DNA of 64,000 nt from Arthrobacter sp. ERGS1:01 (GCF_001281315.1 NZ_CP012479.1:496001-560000); one strand, 5' to 3'. Shown: positions 27,340 to 37,086, numbered from the stretch's first letter. The notes: generated by a model not told the origin, from the letters alone. Translations and numbers: made by a program.

Positions 27340-27361
27340 CGGCCCGGCCCCTCTAGCCCGG

Positions 27362-27389
27362 CTACTTTCCCAGGTCTACTTTCCCAGGG
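27362..27389. repeat. 14-bp tandem duplication spanning the phosphomannomutase stop codon
   Basis: CTACTTTCCCAGGT is followed directly by CTACTTTCCCAGGG. The second copy is the gene's last codons and TAG stop on the minus strand; the first copy lies just beyond the stop. Confidence 0.7.
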
Positions 27390-29199
27390 CGGCCTTGATG
27401 TCTGCGGACACGGCGGCCAATGCACGGGCAGCCTCGTCACGGGCGGCGGACAGCTGCTCGCGGCCAGCCACCGGCACGATGACCTCCAGGTAGCACTTGA
27501 GCTTTGGCTCCGTGCCGCTGGGGCGCACAATCACGCGGGTGTCATTCTCGGTGAGGTACAGCAGGCCGTCCGTTGCGGGCAGCTCGGGCGTCCCCACCGA
27601 CAGGTCCGTGGATTCGGCCACTGCGGAGCCGTCGAACGATACCGGCGGCTGGGCGCGAAGCCGGGCCATCATGGCGGTGATGTCGCTCAGGTCCTCCACC
27701 CGGATGCTGATCTGGTCACTTGCGTGCAGGCCGTGCTCCAGTGCAAGGTCATCGAGCACGTCCAGCAGGGTCCGGCCCTGTGCCTTGAGGTTCGCGGCCA
27801 TCTCGGCCACGAGCAACCCTGCCGACATGCCGTCCTTGTCCCGGACCACCTCGGGCGCCACGCAATAGCCCAGGGCCTCCTCATAGCCGAACGTCAGCCC
27901 GGGCACGCGGGAAATCCACTTGAACCCCGTCAGCGTCTGGCTGTGGGCAAAGCCGGCCGCTGCGGAAATCCGCGAGAGCAGCCGCGAGGAAACAATCGAA
28001 TTGGCAAACACCGGGGCGTCGGCGGAATGCGTGGAGCTGCCGCCGCGGGCTGCCAAATGCGCACCCAGCAGGGCTCCCACCTGGTCGCCGTGGAGCTTGT
28101 GCCAGTCACCGGTGGCCGGGTCAAGGACTCCCACGGCGGCGCGGTCGGCGTCGGGGTCGTTGGCCAAAATGACGTCGGCGCCCACCGTGCGTGCCAACGC
28201 GAACGCCAGGTCCATGGCGCCGGGCTCCTCCGGGTTGGGGAAGGAGACGGTGGGGAACTCCGGGTCCGGGGCGGACTGTTCGGCCACGGCGTGGACGTCG
28301 TCGAAGCCGGCGTCGCGAAGCAACTGGAGCGCGGTGTCGTTGCCGACGCCGTGCATGGACGTGTGCACGATGCGCAGGTCCCGTGCGGGGAAGGCCTGCG
28401 GGTCGGCCAGCCCGCCTACGGCCGCCCGGTAGCCGGCCACCAGGTCATCGCCAAGTACGGTCCAGCCGTCGGCGGCCAGGGCGATGGTGGAGGTGTCGCC
28501 GGCCTCGACCGTGGCGGAGACCCGTGCGATGTGGGCGGCGATGCCGGAATCGTGCGGGGCGACGATCTGCACGCCGCGGGCGGCGGCCTCGACGGCGCGG
28601 CCGCCCAGGTACACCTTGTAGCCATTGTCCTTGGGCGGGTTGTGGCTGGCGGTGACCATCACGCCGGCCTCACAGTTCAGCGCCCGGACGGCGTAGGCCA
28701 GCACGGGGGTGGGGAGGGCCGACGGGAGCAGGAACGTCTCAATGCCCGCGGCGGCAAGGATGGCGGCCGACTCCCGGGCAAAGATGGCGGAGTTGTGGCG
28801 GGCATCGAATCCCACCACGGCGCGCGGGCGGTAGCCGGTGGCGCGCTCGGGCTGGGCGGAGGCACCGGCGTCGGACGCCAGATCCAGCACGTGCGCGGCC
28901 AGGCCGGCGGCGGCGCGGCGCACCACGGCCCGGTTCATGCGGTTCGGGCCCGGCCCCATGACGGCGCGCAGCCCGGCGGTGCCAAACTGCAGGTTGCCGG
29001 CAAAACTGTCGGCCAACTCGGCCGCTGCCTCTGAATCGGTGGGTGCCGCCGCGATGAGGGCCCGCAACTGTGCGGCCGTGACCGGATCGGGGTCGTGGGA
29101 GGCCCACTGGGACGCGGCAACCTCCAGCTCGGTGGTCACAGGGACAGGGGTCACGAGTGCGTCGATGGACTCGGAAGGGGTGTCATAGGAATGTGTCAC
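27376..29199 (-). CDS. Phosphomannomutase/phosphoglucomutase (alpha-D-phosphohexomutase)
   Basis: The 607-residue enzyme interconverts hexose-1- and -6-phosphates. It has the phosphoserine loop TASHNPPKDNGYKVY, the Mg-binding DPDADR, sugar-binding GFKW and EEALGYC, and the phosphate-binding RPSGTEPKLK near the C-terminus. The length fits the PMM/PGM2-like branch, which may also use pentose phosphates and then pairs naturally with purine nucleoside phosphorylase upstream. I chose a GTG at 29199; TACATT lies 6 nt upstream (29206-29211), suggesting a leaderless transcript. A longer frame runs back into the upstream gene and encodes no family sequence. Confidence 0.93.
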   Translation of the reverse strand: MTHSYDTPSESIDALVTPVPVTTELEVAASQWASHDPDPVTAAQLRALIAAAPTDSEAAAELADSFAGNLQFGTAGLRAVMGPGPNRMNRAVVRRAAAGLAAHVLDLASDAGASAQPERATGYRPRAVVGFDARHNSAIFARESAAILAAAGIETFLLPSALPTPVLAYAVRALNCEAGVMVTASHNPPKDNGYKVYLGGRAVEAAARGVQIVAPHDSGIAAHIARVSATVEAGDTSTIALAADGWTVLGDDLVAGYRAAVGGLADPQAFPARDLRIVHTSMHGVGNDTALQLLRDAGFDDVHAVAEQSAPDPEFPTVSFPNPEEPGAMDLAFALARTVGADVILANDPDADRAAVGVLDPATGDWHKLHGDQVGALLGAHLAARGGSSTHSADAPVFANSIVSSRLLSRISAAAGFAHSQTLTGFKWISRVPGLTFGYEEALGYCVAPEVVRDKDGMSAGLLVAEMAANLKAQGRTLLDVLDDLALEHGLHASDQISIRVEDLSDITAMMARLRAQPPVSFDGSAVAESTDLSVGTPELPATDGLLYLTENDTRVIVRPSGTEPKLKCYLEVIVPVAGREQLSAARDEAARALAAVSADIKAALGK

Positions 29200-29205
29200 C
29201 AGATA

Positions 29206-29211
29206 AATGTA
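29206..29211 (-). promoter_or_regulatory. -10 hexamer of a likely leaderless promoter (phosphomannomutase)
   Basis: On the minus strand TACATT is followed by 6 nt and the GTG start, with no ribosome binding site between. The spacing suggests transcription starts at or very near the start codon. Confidence 0.5.
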
Positions 29212-29269
29212 GTCGCAGACCGGTCCGCAGGGTAGGCGGGGCGGAGCGTTGTGCGCCAAACCGGAGCCG

Positions 29270-29318
29270 AGTTTTGCGCCTGGCAGTGTCCTGCGCAAAA
29301 CCCGCCGCGGGTTTTGCG
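29270..29318. repeat. Dispersed palindromic repeat with GCAAAACCCG arms
   Basis: CGCAAAACCCG and its complement (29294-29304, 29308-29318) form a hairpin with a 3-nt loop. The flanking GAGTTTTGCGCC...AGTGTCCTG matches the element at 55312-55369 over about 50 bp, showing that both are copies of one element. Confidence 0.75.
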
Positions 29319-29332
29319 TATAACAAAACGGA

Positions 29333-29381
29333 CGTTTCCTTATGCGCGGAACCCAGCATGGGTTGTGCGCATAAGGAAACG
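29333..29381. terminator. Strong hairpin after the purine nucleoside phosphorylase gene
   Basis: CGTTTCCTTATGCGC (29333-29347) pairs perfectly with 29367-29381, and an inner AACCCAGCATGGGTT extends the structure. On the minus strand it is followed by a T-rich CCGTTTTGTTAT, fitting a terminator for the gene ending at 29402. TGCGCATAAG also occurs in the repeat region at 41.7 kb. Confidence 0.75.
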
Positions 29382-29401
29382 CCCGTCGAACGCGAAACGC
29401 G

Positions 29402-30223
29402 TTACAGCTTGGCGATGATGTCCGCCAGCAGACGGGAGATCCGCGGACCGGCAGCCTGGCCGGCCTCGAGGACCTCGCCATGGCTGAGCGGGACGGGGCT
29501 GATGCCGGCGGCCAGGTTGGTGACCAGCGAGATCCCGAAGACCTCCATGCCGGCGGCGCGGGCGGCAATGGCTTCCAGTGCCGTGGACATGCCCACCAGG
29601 TCGGCGCCGATCCGCTTGGCGTACTGCACCTCGGCGGGGGTCTCGTAGTGCGGGCCCGTGAACTGGGCGTAGACGCCCTCATCCAGGGACGGGTCCACTT
29701 CGCGGGCCACGGCGCGCAGGCGCGAGGAGTACAGGTCCGTCAGGTCCACGAACGTGGCGCCTTCCAGCGGGGAGGCCGCCGTCAGGTTGATGTGGTCGCT
29801 GATCAGCACGGGGGTGCCGGGGGTCCAGGCCTCGTTGAGCCCGCCGCAGCCGTTGGTCAGCACGATGGTCTTTGCTCCCGCGGCAGCCGCGGTGCGTACT
29901 CCGTGGACCACGGCGCGGACGCCCTTGCCCTCGTAGAAGTGCGTGCGGGAGCCCAGGACGAGGACGTTCTTGCCGTCGGGCGTGCGGATGGAGGTCAGCG
30001 TTCCCACATGGCCCACGACGGCGGGGGCGGAGAAACCGGGGACGTCCGCGGCGTTGACGACGGCGGTCGTCTCGCCAATGAGCCCGGCCGCCTCACCCCA
30101 GCCGGAGCCCAGGACAAGGGCAAGGTCATGCTTTTCGACGCCGGTGGCTGCGGCGATGTAGGCGGCAGCGGCGTGCGCTAGTTCGGTGGGATCGATCGAT
30201 GAATTGTTATCAGGTGTAGTCAC
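29402..30223 (-). CDS. Purine nucleoside phosphorylase (PNP-I, trimeric type)
   Basis: The 273-residue enzyme phosphorolyses purine (deoxy)nucleosides to base and (deoxy)ribose-1-phosphate. Family features are the phosphate loop [27 protein letters not shown], the purine-site Glu in [11 protein letters not shown] and Asn in [10 protein letters not shown] chose the GTG at 30223, giving the usual length. TATGTT lies 6 nt before it (30230-30235), suggesting a leaderless mRNA; a longer upstream frame has no homology. It is divergent from the LpdA-type gene and upstream of phosphomannomutase on the same strand, with a terminator between. Confidence 0.94.
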   Translation of the reverse strand: MTTPDNNSSIDPTELAHAAAAYIAAATGVEKHDLALVLGSGWGEAAGLIGETTAVVNAADVPGFSAPAVVGHVGTLTSIRTPDGKNVLVLGSRTHFYEGKGVRAVVHGVRTAAAAGAKTIVLTNGCGGLNEAWTPGTPVLISDHINLTAASPLEGATFVDLTDLYSSRLRAVAREVDPSLDEGVYAQFTGPHYETPAEVQYAKRIGADLVGMSTALEAIAARAAGMEVFGISLVTNLAAGISPVPLSHGEVLEAGQAAGPRISRLLADIIAKL

Positions 30224-30229
30224 CGAACC

Positions 30230-30235
30230 AACATA
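30230..30235 (-). promoter_or_regulatory. -10 hexamer of a likely leaderless promoter (PNP)
   Basis: Minus-strand TATGTT is followed by 6 nt and the GTG start at 30223, with no ribosome binding site. Confidence 0.5.
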
Positions 30236-30330
30236 CCGGCTTTGCTGCGTGTTGGACACGGCATGGTCCGGCAGGGAAAACCCGGCCTGGAACTTGGAGT
30301 GAGCGGGCGGATAGGCGAGAATGATCAATT

Positions 30331-31758
30331 GTGACGAGCCAACAAGATCCACTCAGCCCCTTTGCCGTTCCCAGCCTGGCGATCCTTGGTGGTGGACCCG
30401 GCGGCTATGAAGCCGCGATGGTGGCTGCCTCCATGGGCGCCGAGGTGACCATCGTGGAGCGCGCCGGATTGGGCGGCTCCGCCGTGCTGACCGACGTCGT
30501 GCCTTCCAAGACCCTCATCGCGACGGCCGAGTCCATGAACCGCAGCGTCGACTCCGCCGAGCTGGGCGTGAGCTTCTCGGGCCAGGACGGCGACCCCAAG
30601 ACCATCATGCGCGCGGACCTGAAGCTCATCAACGAGCGCGTGCTGCGCCTGGCCAAGGAGCAGTCCACCGATATCCGCAACGCCCTGGAGGCACTGGGCG
30701 TGCGGATCGTGATCGGCACCGGCCGGCTGCTGGACGGGCGCACCATCGAGGTGGACCGCGGCGAAACGAAGGAAATCGTCAAGGCCGACGCCGTCCTGAT
30801 CTCCGTTGGCGCCCACCCGCGCGAGCTCGCCACGGCCCAGCCCGACGGCGAACGCATCCTGAACTGGACCCAGCTCTACGACCTCGACGAGATGCCCGAG
30901 GAACTGATCGTGGTCGGCTCAGGCGTCACGGGCGCCGAATTCGCCTCCGCCTTCAACGGCCTGGGCTCCAGGGTCACCCTGATTTCCAGCCGCGAGCAGG
31001 TGCTCCCCGGCGAAGACTCCGACGCCGCCGCCGTGCTGGAGCACGCCTTTGAACGCCGCGGCCTGCGCGTGCTCTCGCGGTCCCGCGCCGAAGCCGTGGA
31101 GCGCACCGAAAACGGTGTCATCGTCACGCTCGGCGACGGCAGCACCGTCACCGGCACGCACTGCCTGGTGTGCGTTGGCTCCATCCCCAACACCAAGGAC
31201 ATCGGGCTCGAGGCGGCCGGCGTCGAACTGACCTCCAGCGGCCACATCAAGGTCGACGGCGTCTCCCGCACCAGCGCCCCCAACGTCTACGCCGCCGGTG
31301 ACTGCACCGGCGTCTTTGCGCTCGCCTCCGTGGCCGCCATGCAGGGCCGGATCGCCGTGGCCCACATGGGCGGCGACGGCGTGCGCCCCCTGAAGCTCAC
31401 ACAGGTGTCCTCCAACATCTTCACGTCCCCGGAAATCGCCTCGGTGGGCGTCTCCGAGGCCGACCTCGCCTCCGGCAAATACCAGGGCGACGTGGTGAAG
31501 CTGTCGCTGGCCACCAACCCCCGGGCCAAGATGCGCAACGTCAACGAAGGCTTCGTGAAGATCATTGCGCGCAAGGGCTCCGGAACCGTCATTGGCGGCG
31601 TCGTGGTGGGCGCCGGCGCCTGCGAGCTGATCTTCCCGATCGCCCTGGCCGTCACCCAGAAACTCCATGTGGACGACGTCGCCAACACCTTCACCGTGTA
31701 CCCGTCCCTGTCCGGATCCATCGCCGAGGCCGCCCGCCGCCTGCACGTCCACATGTAG
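30331..31758 (+). CDS. lpdA: NAD(P)H-quinone dehydrogenase of the LpdA type
   Basis: The 475-residue flavoprotein has the disulfide reductase fold: FAD motif [14 protein letters not shown] motif [15 protein letters not shown], and AAGDCTG. The redox Cys pair (normally GGTCLNVGCIPSK) is replaced by [13 protein letters not shown], so it cannot act as lipoamide dehydrogenase. The same change is seen in mycobacterial LpdA (Rv3303c), which reduces quinones. The C-terminal dimerisation domain is complete but ends LHVHM rather than the HPTxSE motif. The GTG at 30331 has GAGAAT 8 nt upstream and no ribosome binding site, so it may be leaderless. Confidence 0.9.
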   Translation: MTSQQDPLSPFAVPSLAILGGGPGGYEAAMVAASMGAEVTIVERAGLGGSAVLTDVVPSKTLIATAESMNRSVDSAELGVSFSGQDGDPKTIMRADLKLINERVLRLAKEQSTDIRNALEALGVRIVIGTGRLLDGRTIEVDRGETKEIVKADAVLISVGAHPRELATAQPDGERILNWTQLYDLDEMPEELIVVGSGVTGAEFASAFNGLGSRVTLISSREQVLPGEDSDAAAVLEHAFERRGLRVLSRSRAEAVERTENGVIVTLGDGSTVTGTHCLVCVGSIPNTKDIGLEAAGVELTSSGHIKVDGVSRTSAPNVYAAGDCTGVFALASVAAMQGRIAVAHMGGDGVRPLKLTQVSSNIFTSPEIASVGVSEADLASGKYQGDVVKLSLATNPRAKMRNVNEGFVKIIARKGSGTVIGGVVVGAGACELIFPIALAVTQKLHVDDVANTFTVYPSLSGSIAEAARRLHVHM

Positions 31759-31783
31759 TCCCCAGCTCCTCCCGGACTGACCG

Positions 31784-31852
31784 ACTGTGTTGCAGTTGTT
31801 CGATCAAAAAACGCCCGAAAGCGCTTTCCGCGTCCAACAACTGCAACATAGT
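31784..31852. terminator. Inverted repeat between convergent genes
   Basis: TGTTGCAGTTGTT (31788-31800) is perfectly repeated in inverse at 31836-31848 and extends outward to 17 bp with one mismatch. The 35-nt loop contains GAAAGCGCTTTC, itself a palindrome. It lies between the LpdA gene and the nitrate reductase operon and probably acts on both strands. Confidence 0.6.
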
Positions 31853-31862
31853 TGACGGGAAA

Positions 31863-33407
31863 CTAAGCGGCGGCGAAGTGCGCCTCGATCAACTCCCGCA
31901 GGTCGCCGTGGCAGCCGCCGCAACCGGTGCCGGCCCGTGTTTCGGCCGAGATCTCCTCCACCGTGGCACAGCCCGCGGCGGCCGCGGCGGAGATGGTTTG
32001 CTGGTCGACGCCGGCACAGCGGCACACGGTCCGTGCGGGGTCGGGTGCCGTGGTGGTTGGCCGGTCCGGGCCGTCCAGCCGCAAGAGGGCAGACCTGTCC
32101 GCGGGCAGTTCCGCGCCCCGTTCAAACAAGAGGGTCAGCTCGGCCGCCGTACGCGGCATGCCGACGCTGATGAACCCGGCCAGGACGCCGCCGCGGGTGC
32201 TCATCTTCACGTATTTGCCGTGTTCGGGATCGGCCCACACACTCACGGACGGGGCATACGGCGAACCCTCCGCACCGTCCGGCGCTGCGTCGAACGGGCC
32301 GGCCGTGATGTCCCCGGCGGCCGCAACATCCACGCCCCGGGCCTTGAGCATGATGACCGGTGCCCGCTCTGCCGGCAGGGGAGCGGGGGCGCCGTCGCGC
32401 CCCGACAGGAATGCGGCGAGCCATTCGGCCTGCCGCCAGCCGGGCCCGATCAGGCCGGACGGGCCCGCGGACTTTGCGCAGTCGGCGCAGTCCGGATCCA
32501 GGCACTTGATCTCGGCACAGTCGCCGATGGCGAATATGTTGGGATCGTGCAGGGCCGCCAGCCCGTGGTCCACCACGATGCCGCGGGCGGTGACCAGGCC
32601 GGCTCCGGCGGCCACCTCCGTGCGGGGGCGCACGCCGCAGGAGAGCAGCAACAGATCCCCCTCAACGGGCGCACCGCTTTCCTGCAGCAGCGCCGAGAAC
32701 GCGGGGCCGGCGTCGGACTCGGCATCCAGCCGTATCCCGATGCTCCGGGCATTAGCCACCACCCGAATGTCCCGGGCGCGCAGTGCGGCCGCCAGGGTGT
32801 ACCCGGCGCCGGCGTCGATGCTGCGGCCCAGCGTGTGCGCCCCGTGGTGGACCACCGTGACCGACGCGCCCTCGTCCGCGGCGGCCAATGCAGCCTCCAG
32901 TCCCAGGATCCCGCCGCCCAGCACCACCACTTTGCGCTGCTGCTCCACCGCCTGCCGCAGCACCGCCGCGTCCGCGAGGTCGCGCAACGCCGTGACACCG
33001 GGCGGCAGCGGAACGGACGCCGCGGGGTCCGGATTGAGCCCGTGCAGCTTGGGCACCAGCGGGCGCGAACCCGTGGCAAACACCAAGGTGTCGTAGGGGA
33101 CCCAGGTGCCGTCGGCCAGGAGCACGCGCCGGCGGGCCCGGTCCACCCGCAGCACGCGGGCATCCATCAGCACGCGGACCCCGGCAGCCTCCAGCCCGGC
33201 CGGATCGGACACGCTGATGGCGGACGCCGTGGTGCGGCCCACGCCCAGATCAGCCACGAGTACGCGGTTGTAGGCCGCGGCCGACTCCTCGCCAATGACA
33301 GTGACCAGCAGATCGCCCCGGCGCACCGCGGGGAGGAGCTCGTCCACGAGCCGGGCAGCCACGGGCCCGTAGCCAATGACCACCACGGGCCCGCCGGCGC
33401 CGCTCAC
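31863..33407 (-). CDS. NasB-type nitrate reductase electron-transfer subunit (FAD/[2Fe-2S])
   Basis: The 514-residue flavoprotein resembles the first half of NirB: FAD motif VVIGYGPVAARLVDELLP, NAD motif VVLGGGILGLEAALAAA, IFAIGDCAE, and a C-terminal BFD-like [2Fe-2S] domain with CRCAGV and GTGCGGCHGDL. It has no siroheme domain. It should pass electrons from NAD(P)H to the molybdenum subunit. Its GTG at 33407 overlaps the stop of the catalytic subunit gene by 4 bp (GTGA). An unusual CLDPDCADCAKSAG segment near residue 335 has three extra Cys whose role I cannot assign. Confidence 0.9.
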   Translation of the reverse strand: MSGAGGPVVVIGYGPVAARLVDELLPAVRRGDLLVTVIGEESAAAYNRVLVADLGVGRTTASAISVSDPAGLEAAGVRVLMDARVLRVDRARRRVLLADGTWVPYDTLVFATGSRPLVPKLHGLNPDPAASVPLPPGVTALRDLADAAVLRQAVEQQRKVVVLGGGILGLEAALAAADEGASVTVVHHGAHTLGRSIDAGAGYTLAAALRARDIRVVANARSIGIRLDAESDAGPAFSALLQESGAPVEGDLLLLSCGVRPRTEVAAGAGLVTARGIVVDHGLAALHDPNIFAIGDCAEIKCLDPDCADCAKSAGPSGLIGPGWRQAEWLAAFLSGRDGAPAPLPAERAPVIMLKARGVDVAAAGDITAGPFDAAPDGAEGSPYAPSVSVWADPEHGKYVKMSTRGGVLAGFISVGMPRTAAELTLLFERGAELPADRSALLRLDGPDRPTTTAPDPARTVCRCAGVDQQTISAAAAAGCATVEEISAETRAGTGCGGCHGDLRELIEAHFAAA

Positions 33408-35671
33408 GACGCCTCCCGCCCCGACAGGCCGGCGTCGGACATGCCCGCGTCGGCCAGGCCGGCCCGTACGGCCGCGCCAAGATCCGTCACGGCGTCGGGC
33501 CCTGCCATCCCAACGACCAGCGCCGTCACGGTGACGGCGCTGGCCTTGAACTCGGGCATACCGGAGATGGGGTCGGCGGCCTGGCTCGTGAGCAGGTTGG
33601 CGCACTCGGTGCCCGCGAAGTGGAACGGCAGGAACACGGTGTCCGTCCGGACCGTGGTGCTGATCCGGGCCGTGCAATGCACCGTGCCGCGCCCATTCGC
33701 CACGGTGACGAAGCCGCCGTCGGCAATTCCGCGCGCGGCCGCGGCCAGGGGGTGGATGAGCAGCTGTGCGTGCGGCACGGTCCCGGCCAGTTCGGCCACG
33801 CGCCGGGTCTGCGCACCGGATTGGTAGTGTTCCAGCAGCCGTCCCGTGACCAGGGCCAGCGATGCACCGCCAAAGAGCGGGTCCCGGTCCGTGATTGCCG
33901 AGGGGGCCACGGGAACCAGCCTGGCCCGGCCGTCGGCGTGCGCAAAGGAGTCCCGGAACAGCCGGGGCGTGCCCGCACTGCCCGCCGGGTATGGCCAGTA
34001 GGCCTCCGCACCGGAATCCAGCAGTGCGTAGTCGATGCCCGAATAGTCGGCCAGCCCGCCGGCCGAGGCGGCGCGCAGCTCGGTGAACACCGTTTGCGGG
34101 TCCGCACTGAACGTCGACGGCGCCTGCAGCAGCCGGGCCAGCTCGGCCATGATCCACAGCTCCGAGCGCACGCCCGCGGGCGCGGTGACGGCGGCCCGGC
34201 GCCGCAGCACCCGCCCCTCCAGATTGGTGACGGTGCCCTCCTCCTCGGCCCATTGCTGCACGGGCAGTACCAGGTCCGCCTCCCGCGCGGTCTCCGACAT
34301 GAAGAAGTCGGCCACCACCAAAAAGTCCAGGCCGCGCAGGCCCGCCACCACCTCGCGGGCGTTGGGTGCCGAGACGGCCACGTTGGCGCCGTGGATGAAG
34401 AAGGTGCGCACGCCTCCGGGCTTTCCCAGGGATGCCAAAAGTTCGACGGCGGGCAGCCCGGGTCCGGGGATCGTTTCCGGAACCACGCCCCACACTTTGG
34501 CAACGTGCGCCCGGGCGGCCGGATCGGTGATCTTGCGGTAGCCGGGCAGCTGGTCCGCCTTTTGCCCGTGCTCACGCCCGCCCTGGCCATTCCCCTGCCC
34601 GGTCAGCGTGCCGTAGCCGCTGGCGGCGGACCCCGGCAGGCCCAGCAGCAGGGCCAGGTTGATGGCCGCCGTGGCGGTGTCGGTGCCGTCCACGTGCTGT
34701 TCCACGCCGCGCCCCGTGATGATGTAGCTGCCGCCCCGGCGGGCACCGTCGGCAAGGAGCCGGGCCGTTTCGCGCAGCAGGTGGGTGGGGACACCCGTGA
34801 CGGATTGCACCCGTTCGGGCCACCACGGCGCCACGCTGCGGGCCAGTTCCGCATAGCCCGTGGTGCGTTCGGCGAGGTAGCCGGCGTCGGCCAGGCCCTC
34901 CTGGATCACGATGTGGGCCAGGCCCAGCAGCAGGGCCAGGTCCGTGGCCGGGACGGGCTGCAGGTGCAGGCCGGGGCCGTCGGCCGTGAACTCGGCGGTG
35001 GCCGTGCGCCGCGGATCCACCACCACGAGCCCGCCGGCTGCCCGGGCGCCGGCCAGGTGCTGGACAAACGGCGGCATGGTCTCGGCCACGTTGGAGCCCA
35101 GGAGCAAGATGGTGTGGGCGGAGTCGAGGTCCGTCACGGGAAACGGCAGGCCCCTGTCCAGGCCAAAGGCGCGGTTTCCGGCGGCCGCGGCCGAGGACAT
35201 GCAGAACCGGCCGTTGTAATCGATCCGCGAGGTGCCCAGGGCCAGCCGGGCGAACTTGCCCAACTGGTACGCCTTCTCATTCGTCAGCCCGCCGCCGCCA
35301 AACACGCCCACGGCGTCCGCCCCGTGCAAGGCCCGGGTTTCGAGGACCCGGTCCGCGGCCAGCTGCAGGGCAGCGTCCCAGGAGATGGGCCGGTGCACGC
35401 CGTCGGGGCCGCGCAGCAGGGGAGTGGTGAGCCGTTCGGGGTGCCCCAGCAGGGCCGCGGACGTCCAGCCTTTGCGGCACAGCCCGCCCCGGTTGGTGGG
35501 GAACTCCCGGCCGGCAATCGCGGGTTCGGCGTTGGTGGGCGTCACCGTCATGGCGCATTGCAGGGCACAGTAGGGGCAGTGCGTGTCCGTGCCCGCCGCC
35601 GGAACCGCCGCCGGAATCGGAACTGCCGGCCCCGCCGCCGAAACCGCGGCAGGGCCGGCCAGGCCCGGCAT
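33404..35671 (-). CDS. Assimilatory nitrate reductase catalytic subunit (molybdopterin oxidoreductase)
   Basis: The 755-residue enzyme reduces nitrate to nitrite in the cytoplasm. An N-terminal [4Fe-4S] site is visible as CPYCALQCAM with the fourth Cys in NRGGLCRKGW. The molybdopterin dinucleotide domains follow (GFGGGGLTNEKAYQLGKFAR, GSNVAETMPP, GTLTGQGNGQGGREHG), and the C-terminal domain contains FHFAGTECANLLTS. There is no twin-arginine signal. The first 25 residues are an Ala/Pro-rich extension. The ATG at 35671 overlaps the narK stop (ATGA), with an in-frame GTG just before it. With NirB/NirD 7-9 kb away this gives the full nitrate-to-ammonium path. Confidence 0.94.
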   Translation of the reverse strand: MPGLAGPAAVSAAGPAVPIPAAVPAAGTDTHCPYCALQCAMTVTPTNAEPAIAGREFPTNRGGLCRKGWTSAALLGHPERLTTPLLRGPDGVHRPISWDAALQLAADRVLETRALHGADAVGVFGGGGLTNEKAYQLGKFARLALGTSRIDYNGRFCMSSAAAAGNRAFGLDRGLPFPVTDLDSAHTILLLGSNVAETMPPFVQHLAGARAAGGLVVVDPRRTATAEFTADGPGLHLQPVPATDLALLLGLAHIVIQEGLADAGYLAERTTGYAELARSVAPWWPERVQSVTGVPTHLLRETARLLADGARRGGSYIITGRGVEQHVDGTDTATAAINLALLLGLPGSAASGYGTLTGQGNGQGGREHGQKADQLPGYRKITDPAARAHVAKVWGVVPETIPGPGLPAVELLASLGKPGGVRTFFIHGANVAVSAPNAREVVAGLRGLDFLVVADFFMSETAREADLVLPVQQWAEEEGTVTNLEGRVLRRRAAVTAPAGVRSELWIMAELARLLQAPSTFSADPQTVFTELRAASAGGLADYSGIDYALLDSGAEAYWPYPAGSAGTPRLFRDSFAHADGRARLVPVAPSAITDRDPLFGGASLALVTGRLLEHYQSGAQTRRVAELAGTVPHAQLLIHPLAAAARGIADGGFVTVANGRGTVHCTARISTTVRTDTVFLPFHFAGTECANLLTSQAADPISGMPEFKASAVTVTALVVGMAGPDAVTDLGAAVRAGLADAGMSDAGLSGREAS

Positions 35672-37086
35672 CACACCTTCCCCAATGCTGCGGCCGAGCT
35701 TGGGCGCAGGTACACGGCCCAGGTGATCGCCATGAGGACCAGGTAGCCGGCCACGAAGCCGATGAACGCGCCGGCGTAACCGCCCGTGGCCTGGCGCGAG
35801 GCGTTGAGGACCTGCGGGACCAGGAAGCCGCCGTACGCGCCGATCGCGGAGATGATCCCCAGCGCCGCCGACGCCTTGCGGGCGGCACTGACGCGGCCGC
35901 CGTCGTCGGCCGTGGATCGGAGCGCAAAGACCATGGGAATCATGCGGTACGTGGAGCCGTTGCCCGCGCCCGCCGCCGCGAAAAGTACAAGGAACAGGAC
36001 CAGGAACAGCGGGAAGCTGCCCAGCGCCAGGGTGGCCAGTTGGGCCAGGGCGGCCAGGGCCAGGACGCCAAAGCAGGCCACGGTGACGCGGGCCCCGCCC
36101 CACCGGTCGGCGAGCCGGCCGCCCAGGGGACGCGAGAGGGAACCGACCAGGGCGCCCAGGAACGCCAGCGAGATCACGGCCGGGCCAATGTCGATGCCCA
36201 CGCCGGGTCCAAAGGAGTCCATGATCAGCTTGGGGAACACGGCCGAGAACCCGATGAACGAGCCAAACGTGCCAATGTAGAGCAGCGCCAGGATCCACAG
36301 GTGCGGTTCCCGCAGCGACGCCAGCGAGCCGGCGATGTCCGACTTCGCGCTGGCCAGGTTGTCCATGTATTTCCAGGCGCCCCATGCGGCCACCAGGATC
36401 AGCGGGACCCACATGAGCCCGGCCAGCGGCAGGCCCACCGTGCCGGCGGCCAGGAGCGCCACGGCCAGCGGGACGGCGAATTGCGCGACGGCGGCACCCA
36501 GGTTTCCGCCGGCCGCGTTCAGTCCCAGTGCCCAGCCCTTCTCGCGGGCCGGGAAGAAGTAGGTGATGTTGGCCATCGAGGAGGCGAAGTTGCCCCCGCC
36601 CAATCCGGCCAGCGCGGCCACCGCCAGCATGACGCCGAACGGCGTGTCCGGCCGGCCCACGCACCACGCCATGCCGAGCGTGGGGATCAACAGCAGCAGG
36701 GCGGAGAAGATGGTCCAGTTCCGGCCGCCGAACCGCGCCACCATGAACGTGTACGGGATCCGCAGCGTGGCGCCCACCAGGGACGGGATGGAGATGAGCC
36801 AAAACAATTCGGCGGAGCTGAAGGAGAATCCGGCCGCGGGCAGGAACACCACCACGATCGACCACAGCTGCCACACCACGAAGCCGAGGAATTCGCAGGC
36901 GATGGACCAGGCCAGGTTGCGCTTGGCGATGGCCCGGCCGGCCGTCTCCCATTGCAGCGTGTCCTCGGCATCCCAGTAGTGCAGCCACCGTCCCGGCGCC
37001 CGGGTGGGAACCGTTGCACCGGCGGGTGCCGGTGCCTGGGTGCGCACGCCTTCAAGGTCTGCGCCGTTCACATTGTCCACAGTCAT
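35671..37086 (-). CDS. narK: Nitrate/nitrite transporter (NarK/NasA, MFS)
   Basis: The 471-residue protein has twelve membrane helices and the nitrate/nitrite porter signatures: ALAGLGGGNFASSMANITYFFP in helix five (shown in two parts as GGGNFASSMANI and TYFFP) and GAGNGSTYRMIP in helix eleven. It imports nitrate and may export nitrite. An N-terminal hydrophilic extension of about 50 residues (WLHYWDAEDTLQWE) is typical of actinobacterial NarK. It heads the operon with the reductase subunits. A GTGAA-n6-GTGAC pattern at 37158-37173 upstream may be a further nitrogen-control site, though it is weaker than the nirB/nirD box. Confidence 0.94.
   Translation of the reverse strand: MTVDNVNGADLEGVRTQAPAPAGATVPTRAPGRWLHYWDAEDTLQWETAGRAIAKRNLAWSIACEFLGFVVWQLWSIVVVFLPAAGFSFSSAELFWLISIPSLVGATLRIPYTFMVARFGGRNWTIFSALLLLIPTLGMAWCVGRPDTPFGVMLAVAALAGLGGGNFASSMANITYFFPAREKGWALGLNAAGGNLGAAVAQFAVPLAVALLAAGTVGLPLAGLMWVPLILVAAWGAWKYMDNLASAKSDIAGSLASLREPHLWILALLYIGTFGSFIGFSAVFPKLIMDSFGPGVGIDIGPAVISLAFLGALVGSLSRPLGGRLADRWGGARVTVACFGVLALAALAQLATLALGSFPLFLVLFLVLFAAAGAGNGSTYRMIPMVFALRSTADDGGRVSAARKASAALGIISAIGAYGGFLVPQVLNASRQATGGYAGAFIGFVAGYLVLMAITWAVYLRPSSAAALGKV

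Noticed and set aside
33404..36988. Nitrate reductase frame extended to 36988
   Set aside because: The first 439 codons overlap narK in another frame and carry no homology; the ATG at 35671 overlaps the narK stop and begins the protein just before the Cys motif.
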